Part shown: positions 25,801 through 37,500 of the stretch, in pieces
How the letters are laid out: every line of letters begins with the position of its first letter
How positions within the stretch are numbered: the stretch's first letter is position 1
NCBI RefSeq assembly: GCF_020536995.1
Contig: NC_068358.1
Span: 52,707,517 to 52,771,516, forward strand
DNA: 64,000 nt
Direction of reading: 5' to 3'
Source: Dreissena polymorpha
Taxonomy: Eukaryota; Mollusca; Bivalvia; Myida; Dreissenidae
Program-made: the position numbers and the translations under genes
Notes under the pieces: generated by a model
What the model saw: only the letters and a program-made list of their open reading frames with translations
What the model was told of the DNA's origin: nothing
Databases searched by the model: none

Positions 25801-28800
25801 GTGAGAAGACTGTGAGAAGACTGGGGACGTGGGGCATGAGGAACAACTAATACACAGTAATTGACAGGTTCGTGTTGAATCAAGCACAGAATTTTCTGAG
25901 CATTCATGATTCATTAGAATTGAAAAAAAATTCAATCAACCAGAAAAATCCAGTTGACCAACTTTGACTTATTTGCATGAACAGGTATAAAATAGTGGGT
26001 ATTAATAGCTTAAGACATTATTGGCAACATGTCTGTTTAATTTATATTATCAATATTGTTAATTAAGCATGGAATATTAATCAAAATTGGGGGTAAAGTT
26101 CAATCGACCAGTATTGACCAGTAATGACAAATTTGGGAGTATTGATCGGGGCGGTTTTAACCAGTAAAAACCGCCGGTTAAAACCGGGGGCGGTCGATTG
26201 GTGCCAACCCTGGGTGTACTAAAGGAATACTAGAGGAATACATGGGATATTCTCAAAATCTTACACATGTTGTTTTTAATATAATTAAATAGGATCAATT
26301 GATGAATTAATTCAGTTTGTGTAAACTTGGGCTGGGTTGTGGAACTATAGTTATTTGTTGTTATACAATTAAATAGGGTACTATGTAACTGTCAAAAAAA
26401 CATATGCATTCACACGCATATAATTCAATTATTGGATGTCACTGATAATTTCAATTTTACTAGTAGGTAATTAAGACTAATTAAAACAGAATGGGACTTT
26501 CCTCGCAAAGTATTTCATTATTAATAATATAATACTATAATTAGCTAATGTAATCAAAACATATTGATATTTTAATAATTTAACTCAATGATATTAATAA
26601 TATTAAAATTTTCCCCAAAAAACTAGGGCAGGAAGATAGGAAGGATTTTTTTTGGAAAATCAACAGTGTTGTCAGTGTAAAATATTTGCAAAGCTTCTTC
26701 TGAGTTTGAACTTCAGTTTTGCATTTTGTGACCTGCAACATATTCTATGCTACTTTATTTCACTATGGTAAGTCATTAAAGTGTTATTTATTTTTCAACT
26801 ATATAATGTGCTAATCTCATATAATGAATTACTACCCCATTTAAAAATGACACCTAATCTAAATTCATTAATACAATAGTTATAATTGTTTTATTGTAAT
26901 TTGTAACATACTATTCCACTAAAAATGACCATCATAGAACATCAATGCCGTGCTTTTACTAAATTTTCAATGATTTGAATTATTTAAAGAAATAAATTTA
27001 TCAGGCACTTATAAAAAATATATAATAAGGGTGTCAAAATTTAACAAACTGAACAAGTCAATTTGAACTTCTCTTGCAATGCAAATGGAGCCACTTGAAA
27101 TATCAAATTGTTCCCATACTAGTCGGCAATATAACTATGACATTGTGTCTTTTCAAAACATGCATCAGACACACCTTCTGAAACTTTTTAAGCGGTTTTG
27201 AAAACGCTATTTCATTGCAAACTTTCGTCAATAAAGGATACATGTTGTTATACAACCGAAAGTGAAAGTTCTGTTTTTAAAAAAAATGAATAAAGAGCGA
27301 AATAGTTGAAAACTAACGAAAATTATAATTGAAACTAACATAAGACCGTAAGACTGAACAAAATAATACTTAACTTTTAAATCATAACATGAATGTTTAC
27401 TTATAAAGCAAATTCTTCATTCATCCGCGGACTTCTTTGTGTCGTAGTCATAAATGCCTCCAAATGGAGGTGCGTGATGCGTCTAAGTATAGAGGTGACA
27501 ATAACGTAGTGACGTCACCATCTATGTATAGAATGCCATTGTTCCCAACACATTTTTAATATGCCTATGCGTATGTTTAGTCTACAAACGTCCAACGACT
27601 ACTCCTTCCGCGCTGTATCATTAATGTTTTGACGCACCATGCTATAAATAACGCATATCAATGACTTTGCATGAAAGAGTAAAAGCAATTTGCACGCGGT
27701 ACTTTTTAAATATGTATACAGATTTTGTTCAAATATATTCTGTTCGCCTCTCGTAAATCAAATAAATTGAAGAATTTTGGTATAGCGTTATCCGGGCAAC
27801 ATTTTTTGATTAAGTGTTCTTGTTTTTTTTCAAGCTGTTTTTTGAGGGAGTGGGGATCCACGAAGCAGTTTCTGGAAAAACTACAGTGTCATGAAAACCA
27901 GTATGCTTTACATTCAATTGAGCTAAAGCTTAAAAGGTTAAGATTTAAAACTGAATTAAAATCGTAAACACTATTTACCTTGACATTTTGATCCTGCGTT
28001 CCAATGTCCTCGGTCACGTCCACTGCCACGGAGATTGTCACGTTTTTACCGAACTGGATGGGATCCGGCTGGACGGAGAGTAACGTCACCGCTATGGGAA
28101 CCACGGAGGCGTTGCATCTAGACCAGGAAAACGTGCCGTCAACGAACTCGTGTACGTCGTTTTTGATCTTATTGCCACTGTCCACGATCTGTGCAATAAA
28201 AGTGAGGGACCTTCCTTCTGTTATGCCCGTTATGTACAGTTGATTGTACGTCTTACACAATGACCGACAAGCTTCTTTAATAATAAAACTTGCCATAATA
28301 TTTTCGAGAGTATTATTTTTAGAAGAAAACGAGAATGAAAGCGATATGAATCCCGCTCCCCGCCAAAAACAGATTTCCTTAATTTCCTTTTAAAATTCCT
28401 GACACATATTTTTATCATCAAATGACACAGTGTTTATAAGCCGTAAAATAATAGTTAAATCTTAACAACTTTGAAAGTCACAGCATATATCAAGATTGAT
28501 TTGTAAGTACTTCAATTTTCAATCCAACCATCCGGGATCCAATCATTGTTGTGTGTTGATGTTTTGTTTTCATGATGCTACATAAAATATCGGCGTCTTA
28601 AATTTGCTTTCAACGTTAAGGCTAAGACTTTATATTCAAGCCTGTATTTGCTAGAACACTATGATTCTTTGATTGTGTTGCCTTGTTGTGTGTCCGCATA
28701 GATAATGTGCATTATGATCTGTATAACAAAACTTGCCCCACGCGTTCATCGATCTTTTACAGTCAACAATTTGTTTAAAATGATGGAATCAAAACGACTC

Positions 28801-29178
28801 CACCCTTCCGTAATATATACATATAATATTTTTCTAATATATCGATATCTTTACCTCAACGTGAATAAAAATACTGTCTCTTTGTCGCGGAGTTATAACA
28901 CATTTTAACTCTTACTTGTAAAACATTTTGAAACAGTTTGTCATAATTCTTTAAGGCTTAATTACACACATAACTTAAATTTATGTTAATATCTTTCTTA
29001 TCTTTGCATAAGTAGTTGAAAAAACGGATCGAAAAGCTACACCATAAAACTATAATAAAAGTAAAATGATGGATAAGTAGCAAATGCTCACCTGTGCTTC
29101 AAAAATATTTTCAAATAAATTGAAAGCTTGCAGGGTTGTTGGTAAGACTAAAAGAACACATATTGATGTCGCTTTCAT
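19859..29178 (-). CDS. Ganglioside GM2 activator-like protein, copy 3
   Basis: Minus-strand exons in transcript order: 29092-29178, 27979-28188, 20722-20850, 19859-19999; all phase 0 with GT/AG borders, 188 aa against 193 in human GM2A. Exon 1 is a signal peptide (MKATSICVLLVLPTTLQAF). Exon 2 has DVHEFVDGTFSWSRCN and SVQPDPIQFGKNVTISV, where NVT matches the human glycosylation site. Exon 3 starts VDMKVMMK and has DVCVYKEEYCHFDLC. Exon 4 follows a strong acceptor (tccttttttgtttctag on the minus strand) and ends GRELGCINIQLCLG. It keeps the C99-C106-type pair but lacks the CxC segment (KCSCP in copies 1 and 2, DCSCP in copy 4); exon 3 ends NCPFPK at a consensus donor (AAG/gtacgt), and no CxC exon was found between 20000 and 20721. 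Either it has a rewired disulfide set or a very divergent exon was missed. Confidence 0.8.
20905..21010. repeat. MITE fragment (aggctaatcaggg family)
   Basis: aaagtgtcgtccctgattag and the degenerate terminus cccttaacgcacatgtatta mark a partial, diverged copy inside intron 2 of copy 3. Confidence 0.5.
21011..22100. other. Intron 2 of copy 3, no internal gene seen
   Basis: A+T-rich sequence between a MITE fragment and the 31-bp minisatellite. I see no coding exon. Confidence 0.5.
22103..22613. repeat. 31-bp minisatellite, about 16 units
   Basis: The unit tccattcgaccagcagccgg + agacttcggca repeats every 31 bp with few changes (for example starts at 22103 and 22134). Because 31 is not a multiple of 3 and the unit lacks stops, long frames run through it on both strands, reading as 31-residue periods such as ETSASIRPAAGDFGIHSTSS. 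It lies in intron 2 of copy 3, oriented either way without splice evidence, so I do not treat these frames as genes. Unit similarity suggests recent expansion. Confidence 0.95.
22614..23640. other. Intronic stretch with one possible orphan exon
   Basis: At 23422-23550 a plus-strand frame reads MEFEGSNILRKTSWYLGHLA and continues to CANCNIKDKQ, followed by gtgag, a plausible donor. Upstream, 23055-23096 reads MALVNIINTEVKN before gtaatt, next to a GC-richer gcgctaagcattgtgggaaa. They could be the first exons of an unrecognised transposon gene. I cannot assign a family or find partner exons. Confidence 0.3.
23645..23765. repeat. C-rich iterated array (gacgtttcctcccca type)
   Basis: Five to six degenerate units of agacgtttccnccc followed by poly-C. 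It resembles the terminal arrays of the 37094-39198 element (cccccaagacgtttccgccc), so it may be one end of a related insertion. No matching inverted end was found nearby. Confidence 0.5.
23950..25200. repeat. Local duplication, unit 1
   Basis: Three landmarks recur in the same order at 26215-27020: ggaatacatgg(a/g)atat(c/t)ctcaaaatctta, attattggatgtcactgata, and attccactttaaatgaccatca followed by ttacttataaaaa-like sequence. Divergence and many deletions in unit 2 indicate an old event. No gene is evident. Confidence 0.65.
25201..26214. other. Intronic stretch between duplication units
   Basis: A 61-codon frame (25665-25850, plus) includes GCVKKVPFKALLSVLDALTC and IGEKTVRRLGTWGM and is also open on the minus strand. 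I do not recognise it. Near 26150-26200 a GC-rich ggttttaaccagtaaaaacc / ggttaaaaccgggggcgg pair forms an imperfect palindrome, possibly a MITE end. Confidence 0.3.
26215..27020. repeat. Local duplication, unit 2
   Basis: Shorter, deleted counterpart of 23950-25200, in direct orientation 2.2 kb downstream, inside intron 2 of copy 3. Confidence 0.65.
27021..27978. other. Remainder of intron 2 of copy 3
   Basis: No coding exon or clear repeat. The frame 27725-27967 overlaps the intron border and has no family signature. Confidence 0.5.
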
Positions 29179-29589
29179 CCTCACTGGTGTAAAGTCATAC
29201 GCAAATTAAACATAATTAAACATAATCAGGAAGAATAATACGATACTCGATAAACCCAGAATTTAACTTCCTTGTGACTAATATAATCACTATCGATTGT
29301 AGTCTGGGTTACTTCCCCTTAGTTAAATTGTTCGGCAAAGTTCGGGAACCAGATTATGATAGGCTGACTTTTTTAGTCGATGTCACTAGACGCCTGCGGT
29401 TTCCGATGTAAACAATGCTTTAATTAATGTTACAATTGAGTTGTTATGCTGCGATCTAGAAACAAAAGTGTTTATATTTTTATTGAATTAATCAGGTTGT
29501 TATATCCATTCATATATTAACAGTTGTTTCTAGATCAAAATTTACGCGTTATATTTGGTCTGCAATGAGTATTTTGGTCAAAGCCTAAG

Positions 29590-29693
29590 CGACACGAATT
29601 ACCGAAATCTACCCAAATCTTCCGAAACTTACCCATTATTAGGAAATTACACATTGTCTCGAGTACAAATGGAGCTTAAAACAAAACAATCGT
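29590..29693. repeat. Half copy of a gacacgaattacc MITE
   Basis: cgacacgaattaccgaaatc, then repeated tacccaaatct words, cattattaggaaattacaca and aaaacaaaacaat match the left half of the element at 34221-34425. The right inverted end is not present. It lies about 410 bp upstream of the copy 3 start codon. Confidence 0.7.
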
Positions 29694-30780
29694 GCGCCAC
29701 TGAGAAACCATTAATATTTTTGTTTCATTGTGAACTACAATTAATAATCTTCTTAAACCCACACATACAATCTGCATGTATGTAGGCACCATCTCAGTAA
29801 TACTCCTGTTTTAACATTACCGTTAAACACAGAAGACTTTGATATTTATTAAAAACACATGTTTGTGTACCTTTAGAGGTAGAATAGGACGTTTTGCTCT
29901 CTCCTAATGTGTTATTAATGTATTGTCAACTAATGCAAGCTGTTTAAACAGATATATTTTGCATTATAGGTGCGGTTGAATTGCGTTTACAAATGTCCTT
30001 CTAATAAACAAAGTTTGGATTTTGTTTACGTTTAATTTTAAAGCCAAGTAATATTTTATCCTTGAGTATAATGTTTCCCTTGTATGCGCCAGCTCATTTC
30101 TGCTAATGTGAACAAAAGCTAGAAGTACTTTTCTAAATTAAAAGGCATGTCATTAATAATACACCAGCGAGTTATTGTCCATTTATAGCATGTGATTGAA
30201 TTACAATTCTAAAGTGTAACGACTACGGGAGTAACCTGTATCTGAATATGTTCTGTTTACCTGTTCCGAAGCATGTAAGATTTGGACACTTGCCAATAAG
30301 GAGCAGCCTACTGCAAATCATGAAAGTTAATTCGCAAGCATTGTATGGCTATGCATTTTGAATTGCATTTAACGTTTTAACACTAAAACATCTTATATCG
30401 ATTAAGCGTGGTAAAAAAAAAACTTCGCCGTGTTTAGCGCTGCAATTTAACACTATATACTTTTTACTCGATGAGATAGTTAAGAAGTACACATCCTTGA
30501 TCCAAGTACATTAATTTAATTTAACGCTTGGAACACATAAACAGTGTGAAAACATCGCCAAAATATTGCATTGTAACGCAACGGCTAACAATTCAAAGTA
30601 CATGTTTGGAAAGCATAAAAATCGCTTCGTATAATATAATTAAAGGTCTGTATGTAGTTTAAATTTTATTTGTAAATCACGAACATTAATAATTATATCA
30701 CTAGAAGAAAATAAAACCTTGTTCCTAAAAACATTTCCAAAATACGTTTCAAGTAGGAACAACACTATTAGCCAGATTAA
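29694..30780. other. Divergent intergenic region, no gene seen
   Basis: A+T-rich DNA between the copy 3 and copy 4 promoters. No splice-bounded coding segment was recognised. Confidence 0.5.
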
Positions 30781-30782
30781 CC

Positions 30783-30990
30783 CATTTATGCCTAGTGGAC
30801 TCTCCCATCCTTCTAAATTGGATCAATTTATTTCCAAAATTAGGGATGTCGATTATATTTATTTCTATATTTATAATATTTCTTACAAAAATTCATTTAA
30901 GCAAACAGCGCAGACCCTAATGAGACGCCGCATCATGCGGCGTCTCATCTGGGTCTACGCTGTTTGCCAAGTTCTAGGCGCTAGGCATAA
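30783..30990. mobile_element. MITE with long central palindrome
   Basis: Ends ttatgcctag (left) and ctaggcataa (right) are inverted. The core 30901-30967 folds on itself: gcaaacagcgcagaccc pairs with gggtctacgctgtttgc around the nearly perfect tgagacgccgcat/atgcggcgtctca (30921-30947). This is a compact hairpin-forming element; the superfamily is not assigned. Confidence 0.7.
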
Positions 30991-33425
30991 GGAGAGCGAG
31001 CAGCCTAATACATCTGAATACATATGTTGTATTTACCGCTCAAATATTTTATAATATTTCAACGGCACGTTGGTCTTCCAGTTTTATCTGCAATTCGTAA
31101 GTACATCAAAGGATGCAACAAGTCCGCCTTTATTTACAATAAAAACACAACATTATGTTCAGCAATTGGTCAATTTTTAAGTATGGCACAAACACATATC
31201 ATATTAAAGACATATTAACATGATTGCAATCGCATATGGTTGAGTCTATATGCATTCACAGTCAAAATCCGTATTTAAATACAGCCATTTTATCCCTAAA
31301 TTGTTAATAGCAAAACAATATATCTATATCGTGTCATATGATTTGTACAAAGCTGAGAGATCCAGGAAAGGCCGCACGTTAATATGAGGATTCGTAATGG
31401 GTGTTTATCGAAAGGTAAAATCTAATTTATTATTCAATGGCATGTAAACATAGTTTCGGTTTTCGAGACAAGTTTTGTGTTTGTGCACGTACCGTAATGC
31501 TTGATTTACAGGCCTTTACAAGGTATGGATAGTAAACAGAGCACACATGCAGAGGCGTGCAATACCGGCAATACGTAGCAGGTAAACTGTTTACGAGGTC
31601 GTTACCAAATTTCATCAATACACCCCATACAATTTGTATGGCAGTTAATTAATTCTGAATTAAATCCAACATACAAAGCCCTGGATCTTTTTTTATATAT
31701 TTACGTTTCGTTATGGCGCCAAACTGTTGAATGTAGAGCATTATTTAACAGCGCAAAATCATAAATATATATGCTATTTCAAAATGACTTTTTGTTTGTG
31801 CAAATATCGGAACGCAGAGCACGCAAGGAGTGTCCATGCAAGCTATTCAATAGAAAAAATGTTTGCTTTTTTGCCAGAAAAAAAGCCTCGTTAGAAAAAA
31901 CAATAACTTTGAATGATATTTTAAAGAAGGTTTTAGAAAACTTAAACAAGCGGACGGTGTATATAAATAAAATATTTTAAACAATAATGAACATTGTTAA
32001 AATTATAAACTTAACATTTTAAGAGCAAATGATTGCACCCACATTTAATATTTCCTTTTGAATGTATGTGAAAAGTTGATGCAATTTTATACAATATATG
32101 AGTTGATAAGTTTATTTCAATAGTTGGTTAATTACATTTACGCTAGTGTTTTGGGCATTTAAAAAATCGGTAAGTGAAACCGCACAGCAAATAAAAAGCA
32201 CACACCTTTTTGCATCCTACGTGTGCTATTCAAAATATTTTGATAAATCTTAACAAAACATAACGTACCTACGCCTAGATAATAGGACACTATCAATTTG
32301 CGTTACGTGTCAGATTCGACAAATACAATGACATAGCCGAAACAAAAATAAATATAAACTGACAGTTTCAGTATATTGAATACACTATTTTTGCGACAAT
32401 TATATATAACGCATATAACGAATATCAATATAAAAGCAGTGCAATAAAGCCAAGATTCGTATAGTATTATTGGGTAGGCACACTGAAATGATCTCTATAG
32501 ATACATAGCATAACAACTACTACGCATCCGTTTAAGCCTTAGTTATGCATTCGCATATTTTTTAACCATCAAAAGGCCATGCTCGTTAAATGGGAGCCAA
32601 CTTTAACTACATTATATATTTATTGGCCTTCATTATCTACATCAACGACAAAAAAGAGAAACAAAACAAACATTGGAAAAATGGTCCCAACGAAGACAAA
32701 TAAGAACCTTTTCATCTTTTTTTCTAATGGATTTATATTTAATTGTTTCACTTTCTTCCTGCCTCAATGAGTAGTAAAGACTTCTTTCAGAATGATGCAA
32801 AATTACCATGCACAACCATATTCTTTTTCCCATGTATCGAATCATGAATCAATAATCTACATAAAACTTATTTTTTACAGAATGATAAAAAATATTTTTT
32901 AAAGAAAATACTATCGCTGTCTGATCTACCAATTAAAAACGACATATATTAAACAGGAAGGCGCTTGTGTTATTCATTGAATTATGAAAATGTCACGATC
33001 CTTTAAATATTAAACAAATCATTAAATTGAAACGCTGTGGTCTTATCCATGGGTAATTTAAGCCCTGAAAAGAAGGTGTGATGAATTTGCAAGTGGACAA
33101 ATAGGCGACAATATACTCTCATGATTTTGTTCTTGTAAAATTCATTTTTATTTAACACGCGTTACAGATAAATGTGTCTAAAAATGTAGACGGATCTTCG
33201 TGACCAATCAACTTCCAAAAAATACATTAGAGGTGGCGCTAATAAAATAATACAAATGCCATAACAACATCGCATAATAAAAGTTCACTAAGAGCGTTTG
33301 GAAAAGATTCAAAACCAATATTCAACACAATTACTTTTACCTTGATTTGCAATAATGAATACGTTCAAACAGTGATATCCTCAGTTCAGTGAAGCTCAGA
33401 TCAATACGCACTACTTGCCACCCAC
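30991..33425. other. Intergenic, no gene recognised
   Basis: Several 60-70-codon frames occur, such as 31771-31980 (lysine-rich) and 32579-32770, but none has a family motif, splice support or codon pattern that separates it from A+T-rich background. Confidence 0.5.
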
Positions 33426-33429
33426 AACT

Positions 33430-33775
33430 AGGTTGGTGCGGTGGTCGAGTGGTAACACTCTGTATATCATTCCAGAGGTCCCCGGTTCAATATCTGGCCA
33501 GGGCACTGGAAAATTCAGAAATGCTTCAAGTGTTTCCCACCAACAAGAGATGTACTGGTATGAAACCCATGTAATTCTCGCGTGTATCGGTTCTATACAC
33601 TGAGTACGTAAACGAACCAAGGAATCTATTTGCAAAGAGCTAGGGTATCGCACCCGGATTCCTTGTATCATACTACTGTCTCTTCTGCTTCTTTCTCTTC
33701 AGCAAAAACCAAAGGACCCCATTGGAAATAAGTGCTTTCACTTTCACGGCTTATCCGTGACTTCAAGGTAAAACG
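33430..33775 (+). mobile_element. tRNA-derived SINE
   Basis: The head contains pol III promoter words: box A-like tggtcgagtggt (33442-33453) and box B-like ggttcaatatc (33484-33494), spaced as in a tRNA. A non-tRNA body of about 270 bp follows, ending near tcacggcttatccgtgactt. The tRNA part cannot fold as a complete modern tRNA, so I call a SINE and not a tRNA gene. Frames 33389-33671 on both strands arise inside it. Confidence 0.65.
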
Positions 33776-34220
33776 AAATACATACAAACACAACTTAAAG
33801 CAAATTACTTAAATCGTTGATAAAGCAAATGTTTTGTTGAGTTTAAGTTTCTTTGTAGAAAATATCGCAGACAGTGGCCTACACAGTATCCGTTTCAGAA
33901 ATATGAAGATAATACTAGGTTAGCGTTGAATAGAGAGAAGTTTATGTTGCGAGGCTCAGAACACCTGGCGACAGGCGAGCGCTTTCGGTGTTTGAGCAAA
34001 GCAACACTGCTCCGTGAGTGAGTGCAGACAATAATTTGATGAGACGATCAACCCTTATCTCCCCTGCGTCTTATGCATTATAATGTAACCGCCGTTACGA
34101 TAGTGAACATAGGTAAACAAATATGTAATTTATAATTCCGAAAGTATGCATCGGTTATTGGTGGACACTACATTGCTGTACGATAGCATTCCCTAACACT
34201 GTAATCTTATTTTACAAGGT

Positions 34221-34425
34221 CGACACGAATTACCTAAATCTACCCAAATCTTCCCAGATCTACCCATTATTAGGAAATTACACATTGTCTCGTGTAAAGA
34301 TGAAGCATAAAACAAAACAATAGTACCCATGATGCAAGAGAATTCTTTTTACAAAGACTTATGTAGATTTGGGTAGATATGGGAAGGTTTCTGTAGATTT
34401 GGGTAGATTTTGGTAATTCGTGTCG
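34221..34425. mobile_element. Short MITE with cgacacgaattacc inverted ends
   Basis: Left cgacacgaattacctaaatc and right gattttggtaattcgtgtcg are inverted repeats of about 20 bp enclosing 205 bp. Sub-terminal tacccaaatct repeats occur in both arms. It ends about 128 bp before the start codon of copy 4, hence probably in its promoter. Confidence 0.8.
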
Positions 34426-34552
34426 CCGCAAAGCCTTCGTGTGACGCAGAACTTTGGTTTGCAATGCGGAAGTGAAGAAACGTAGAAAAGCACCGGACCA
34501 TTACGTCTTTCTTTCTTATAGCACATGATCATTCAGTAATTGAGGACAGACA

Positions 34553-37500
34553 ATGACGCCTACTTTCCTTATTTTAGTTTTGTGCTTTGCGACAACTCAG
34601 GGACGGCGCCCTCAGGGACTCAGGAAACATGTCCACGAATTCGAAATTCCACAGGCACAGACGAAGCAAAAGGTACGATCTCTATACTAGTCTATATATA
34701 TTATGTAAGACTAGAGAGCAGTAATGATCATTGATTACAATTTTTAAGTATCACACGCATTGTTGTAGGCATCCCAGTTCTTAATCTAATACATAAGAAG
34801 TTTAACACAAAGTGAGACATTTTGATTTAAAATGCATTTTATGTTGGGTTGTAAGTTGTTTATGTATCGACCATAGGATGGAAGTGTCAAGCTTTAAATT
34901 AGCAAATCCTTAATCAATACCTCCAAAGTCAGCATCCTCAAAAACACAGAGACCTCATCAGCGGATGAACTCTGGAACCAATTTAAGGCCCTTATCCAGG
35001 CAGGTATCTCAAAATTTGTCCCTGTCAAAAAAGTAGGCTCCAAAAGACTTCTCCCCTGGGTTACCCAAGACATAAAAAGATTAATCAGAAAAAGAGACTT
35101 CCTTTACCAAAAGGTCAAAAAACACAAAGGTCAAAACCCCTACATTAGGAAATTCAGAACCATCAAACACCTCATTCAATCCAAAATAAAGAGGTCATAT
35201 GAACTATACATTGATCACATCCTAGATATACAACATGCCGACACTCACTCCAGCAAATTTAACACTAAAAAGTTGTATTCCATCATAAAAATGCCAAACA
35301 AGACACTCAATGTGTTTCTCCACTCAAATGTCAGACAAGCGGAAACCTTATCTCAGAAAGCCTTGGTAAAGCCAATATCCTAAACCGGCAATTCCAATCT
35401 GTTTTCTCAGGAGTCTCCCTTCTGTCTCTATCCCAGCTATGCAGAAATACCCTAGGAAATTCACCTTATCCCACCATGCCCAAGATAGAAATAGACCCCA
35501 AAGGAGTCTTGAAATTACTTCAAAACCTTAAAGTAGATAAGGCTGCTGGCCCAGATATGATCAAACCCATTGTCCTCAAGGAAAGTCCGGCATGAGATCC
35601 TTGACCTAGTGTCACTGATTTTCCAAAAGTCCTTAGACTCTGGTCAACTCCCATCAGATTGGACGAAGGCAAACGTCTCTCCTCAATTAAAAAAGGTAAC
35701 ACTAGCGACCCAGCAAACTATAGGCCCATATCACTTACATGTGTCCTATGCAAACTACTAGAACACATTATCGCATCTAACCTATCCAAACACAGCATAC
35801 TCTATGAGCTGCAACACGGGTTTCGCGAAAGGCGGTCCTGTGAGACTCAGCTTGTGGAGTTAGTGGATGACTTAGCGAAAACTCTTGCATCAGGTAAACA
35901 GACAGACCTAATCCTACTGGATTTTAGTAAAGCCTTCGACAAAATCAATCACCTCAAATTTCTGCATAAACTTAAGATACATGGTGCCTCTGACCAGACC
36001 ATATCCTGGATCCAGTCCTTCCTAATCGGCAGATCCCAATCAGTCGTAGTAGATGGTACTAAGTCTGACCAAGTCCCAGTTACCTCTGGAGTGTCTCAGG
36101 GATCTGTCCTCGGCCCTCTCCTCTTCCTCCTATACATAAATGACCTCCCTTCCCTTGTTACATCCCAAGTTCGCCTCTTTGCTGATGACACTGCCATCTA
36201 TCTTACAGTGGCATCTGAGGTGGACTGTCAAAGGTTACAATACGATCTCCGTAAACTAGAGAAATGGGAAGAGCTATGGGACATGGAGTTTAACCCTGGC
36301 AAGTGCCAGGTTCTCCATGTCACACGGAATCGTAAGCCCATTGCGTACCAATACAAGCTCCATGGTCAAATCCTATCCCCAGTTAAGGACGCAAAATACC
36401 TTGGTGTTGACATTTGCCATGATTTAAGTTGGAACACACATATCTCCAGGATCACAACAAATGCAAACAAAACATTAGGTCTCCTCAAACGTTACATCAA
36501 GACAAAACATGACAAGGTCAAACCAATATCCTATCAAACACTAGTACGTCCCCAACTTGAATATGCTTCCCCCGTATGGTCACCACACACTCAGGTCAAC
36601 AATCACAACATAGAAATGATTCAGCGGCGAGCAGTCAGATGGGTAAAAAATGACTACTCCCATTACACTAGTGTCACACAACTGCAAAATACACTCAACA
36701 GACGCATAGATGCCAAACTTGTCCTTTTCTACAAAGTCTACCACCATCTTGTGGCCATATCCCTCCCATCTTATCTTGAAGTCCCAACCAGGTTAAACAG
36801 ACTCATGCATCCCCTCAGTCTTCGTCAAGTCCATACAGGTTACGATTACTTTAAGGATGTTCGATCGTTTCCACTTTACGGTAATTGATTCACTATATCG
36901 TGAAAATTAAAAACCTTTATATATTTTCACGGTTTCAAAATATTAGGTTGGAATAAACGAGTGTAAATTCTAGTTTTACTGTTTTGATAATGCGCCTTCA
37001 AATTTTCGGCATTTACATATTTTCGAGATTTACTGCATTGAAACCAAGCGTTCGATTGCTTGACGTCACTTCGTGATCGACATCGATGAAACGGTCCTCG
37101 GATGTTTCGCCCCCAAGACGTTTCCGCCCTGGTCGTTTCGCACCTGGTCGTTTCGCCCCCATATTAGGTGCGAAACGACCAGGGACTAGGTGTTGAGTAG
37201 TTTAATTGGTGACCATTATATAATCATCAAAGAAAGTACCCTGAATCAATAATGTAAGTATATAGTGGAACACTAGGTGTTGAGTAGTTAAATTGGTGAC
37301 CATTATATTCAATAATGTAAGTATATCACGCATTTATCCGACAAAGGGTAGGTGATAAAAGCAATTAGCCACCATAAGTATATATATTAATGTAAAATGA
37401 ATGCAGATATTTTTTTAATTGACTTGATAATCACAATCCAATCAGTTTGATATGAGTATCTTTTATAAGCGGGTTATATAGATATAGATATATATATATG

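Noticed and set aside
33430-33500. tRNA gene
   Set aside because: Box A and B words are present, but they head a 340-bp repeat without a clean cloverleaf; a SINE explains it better.
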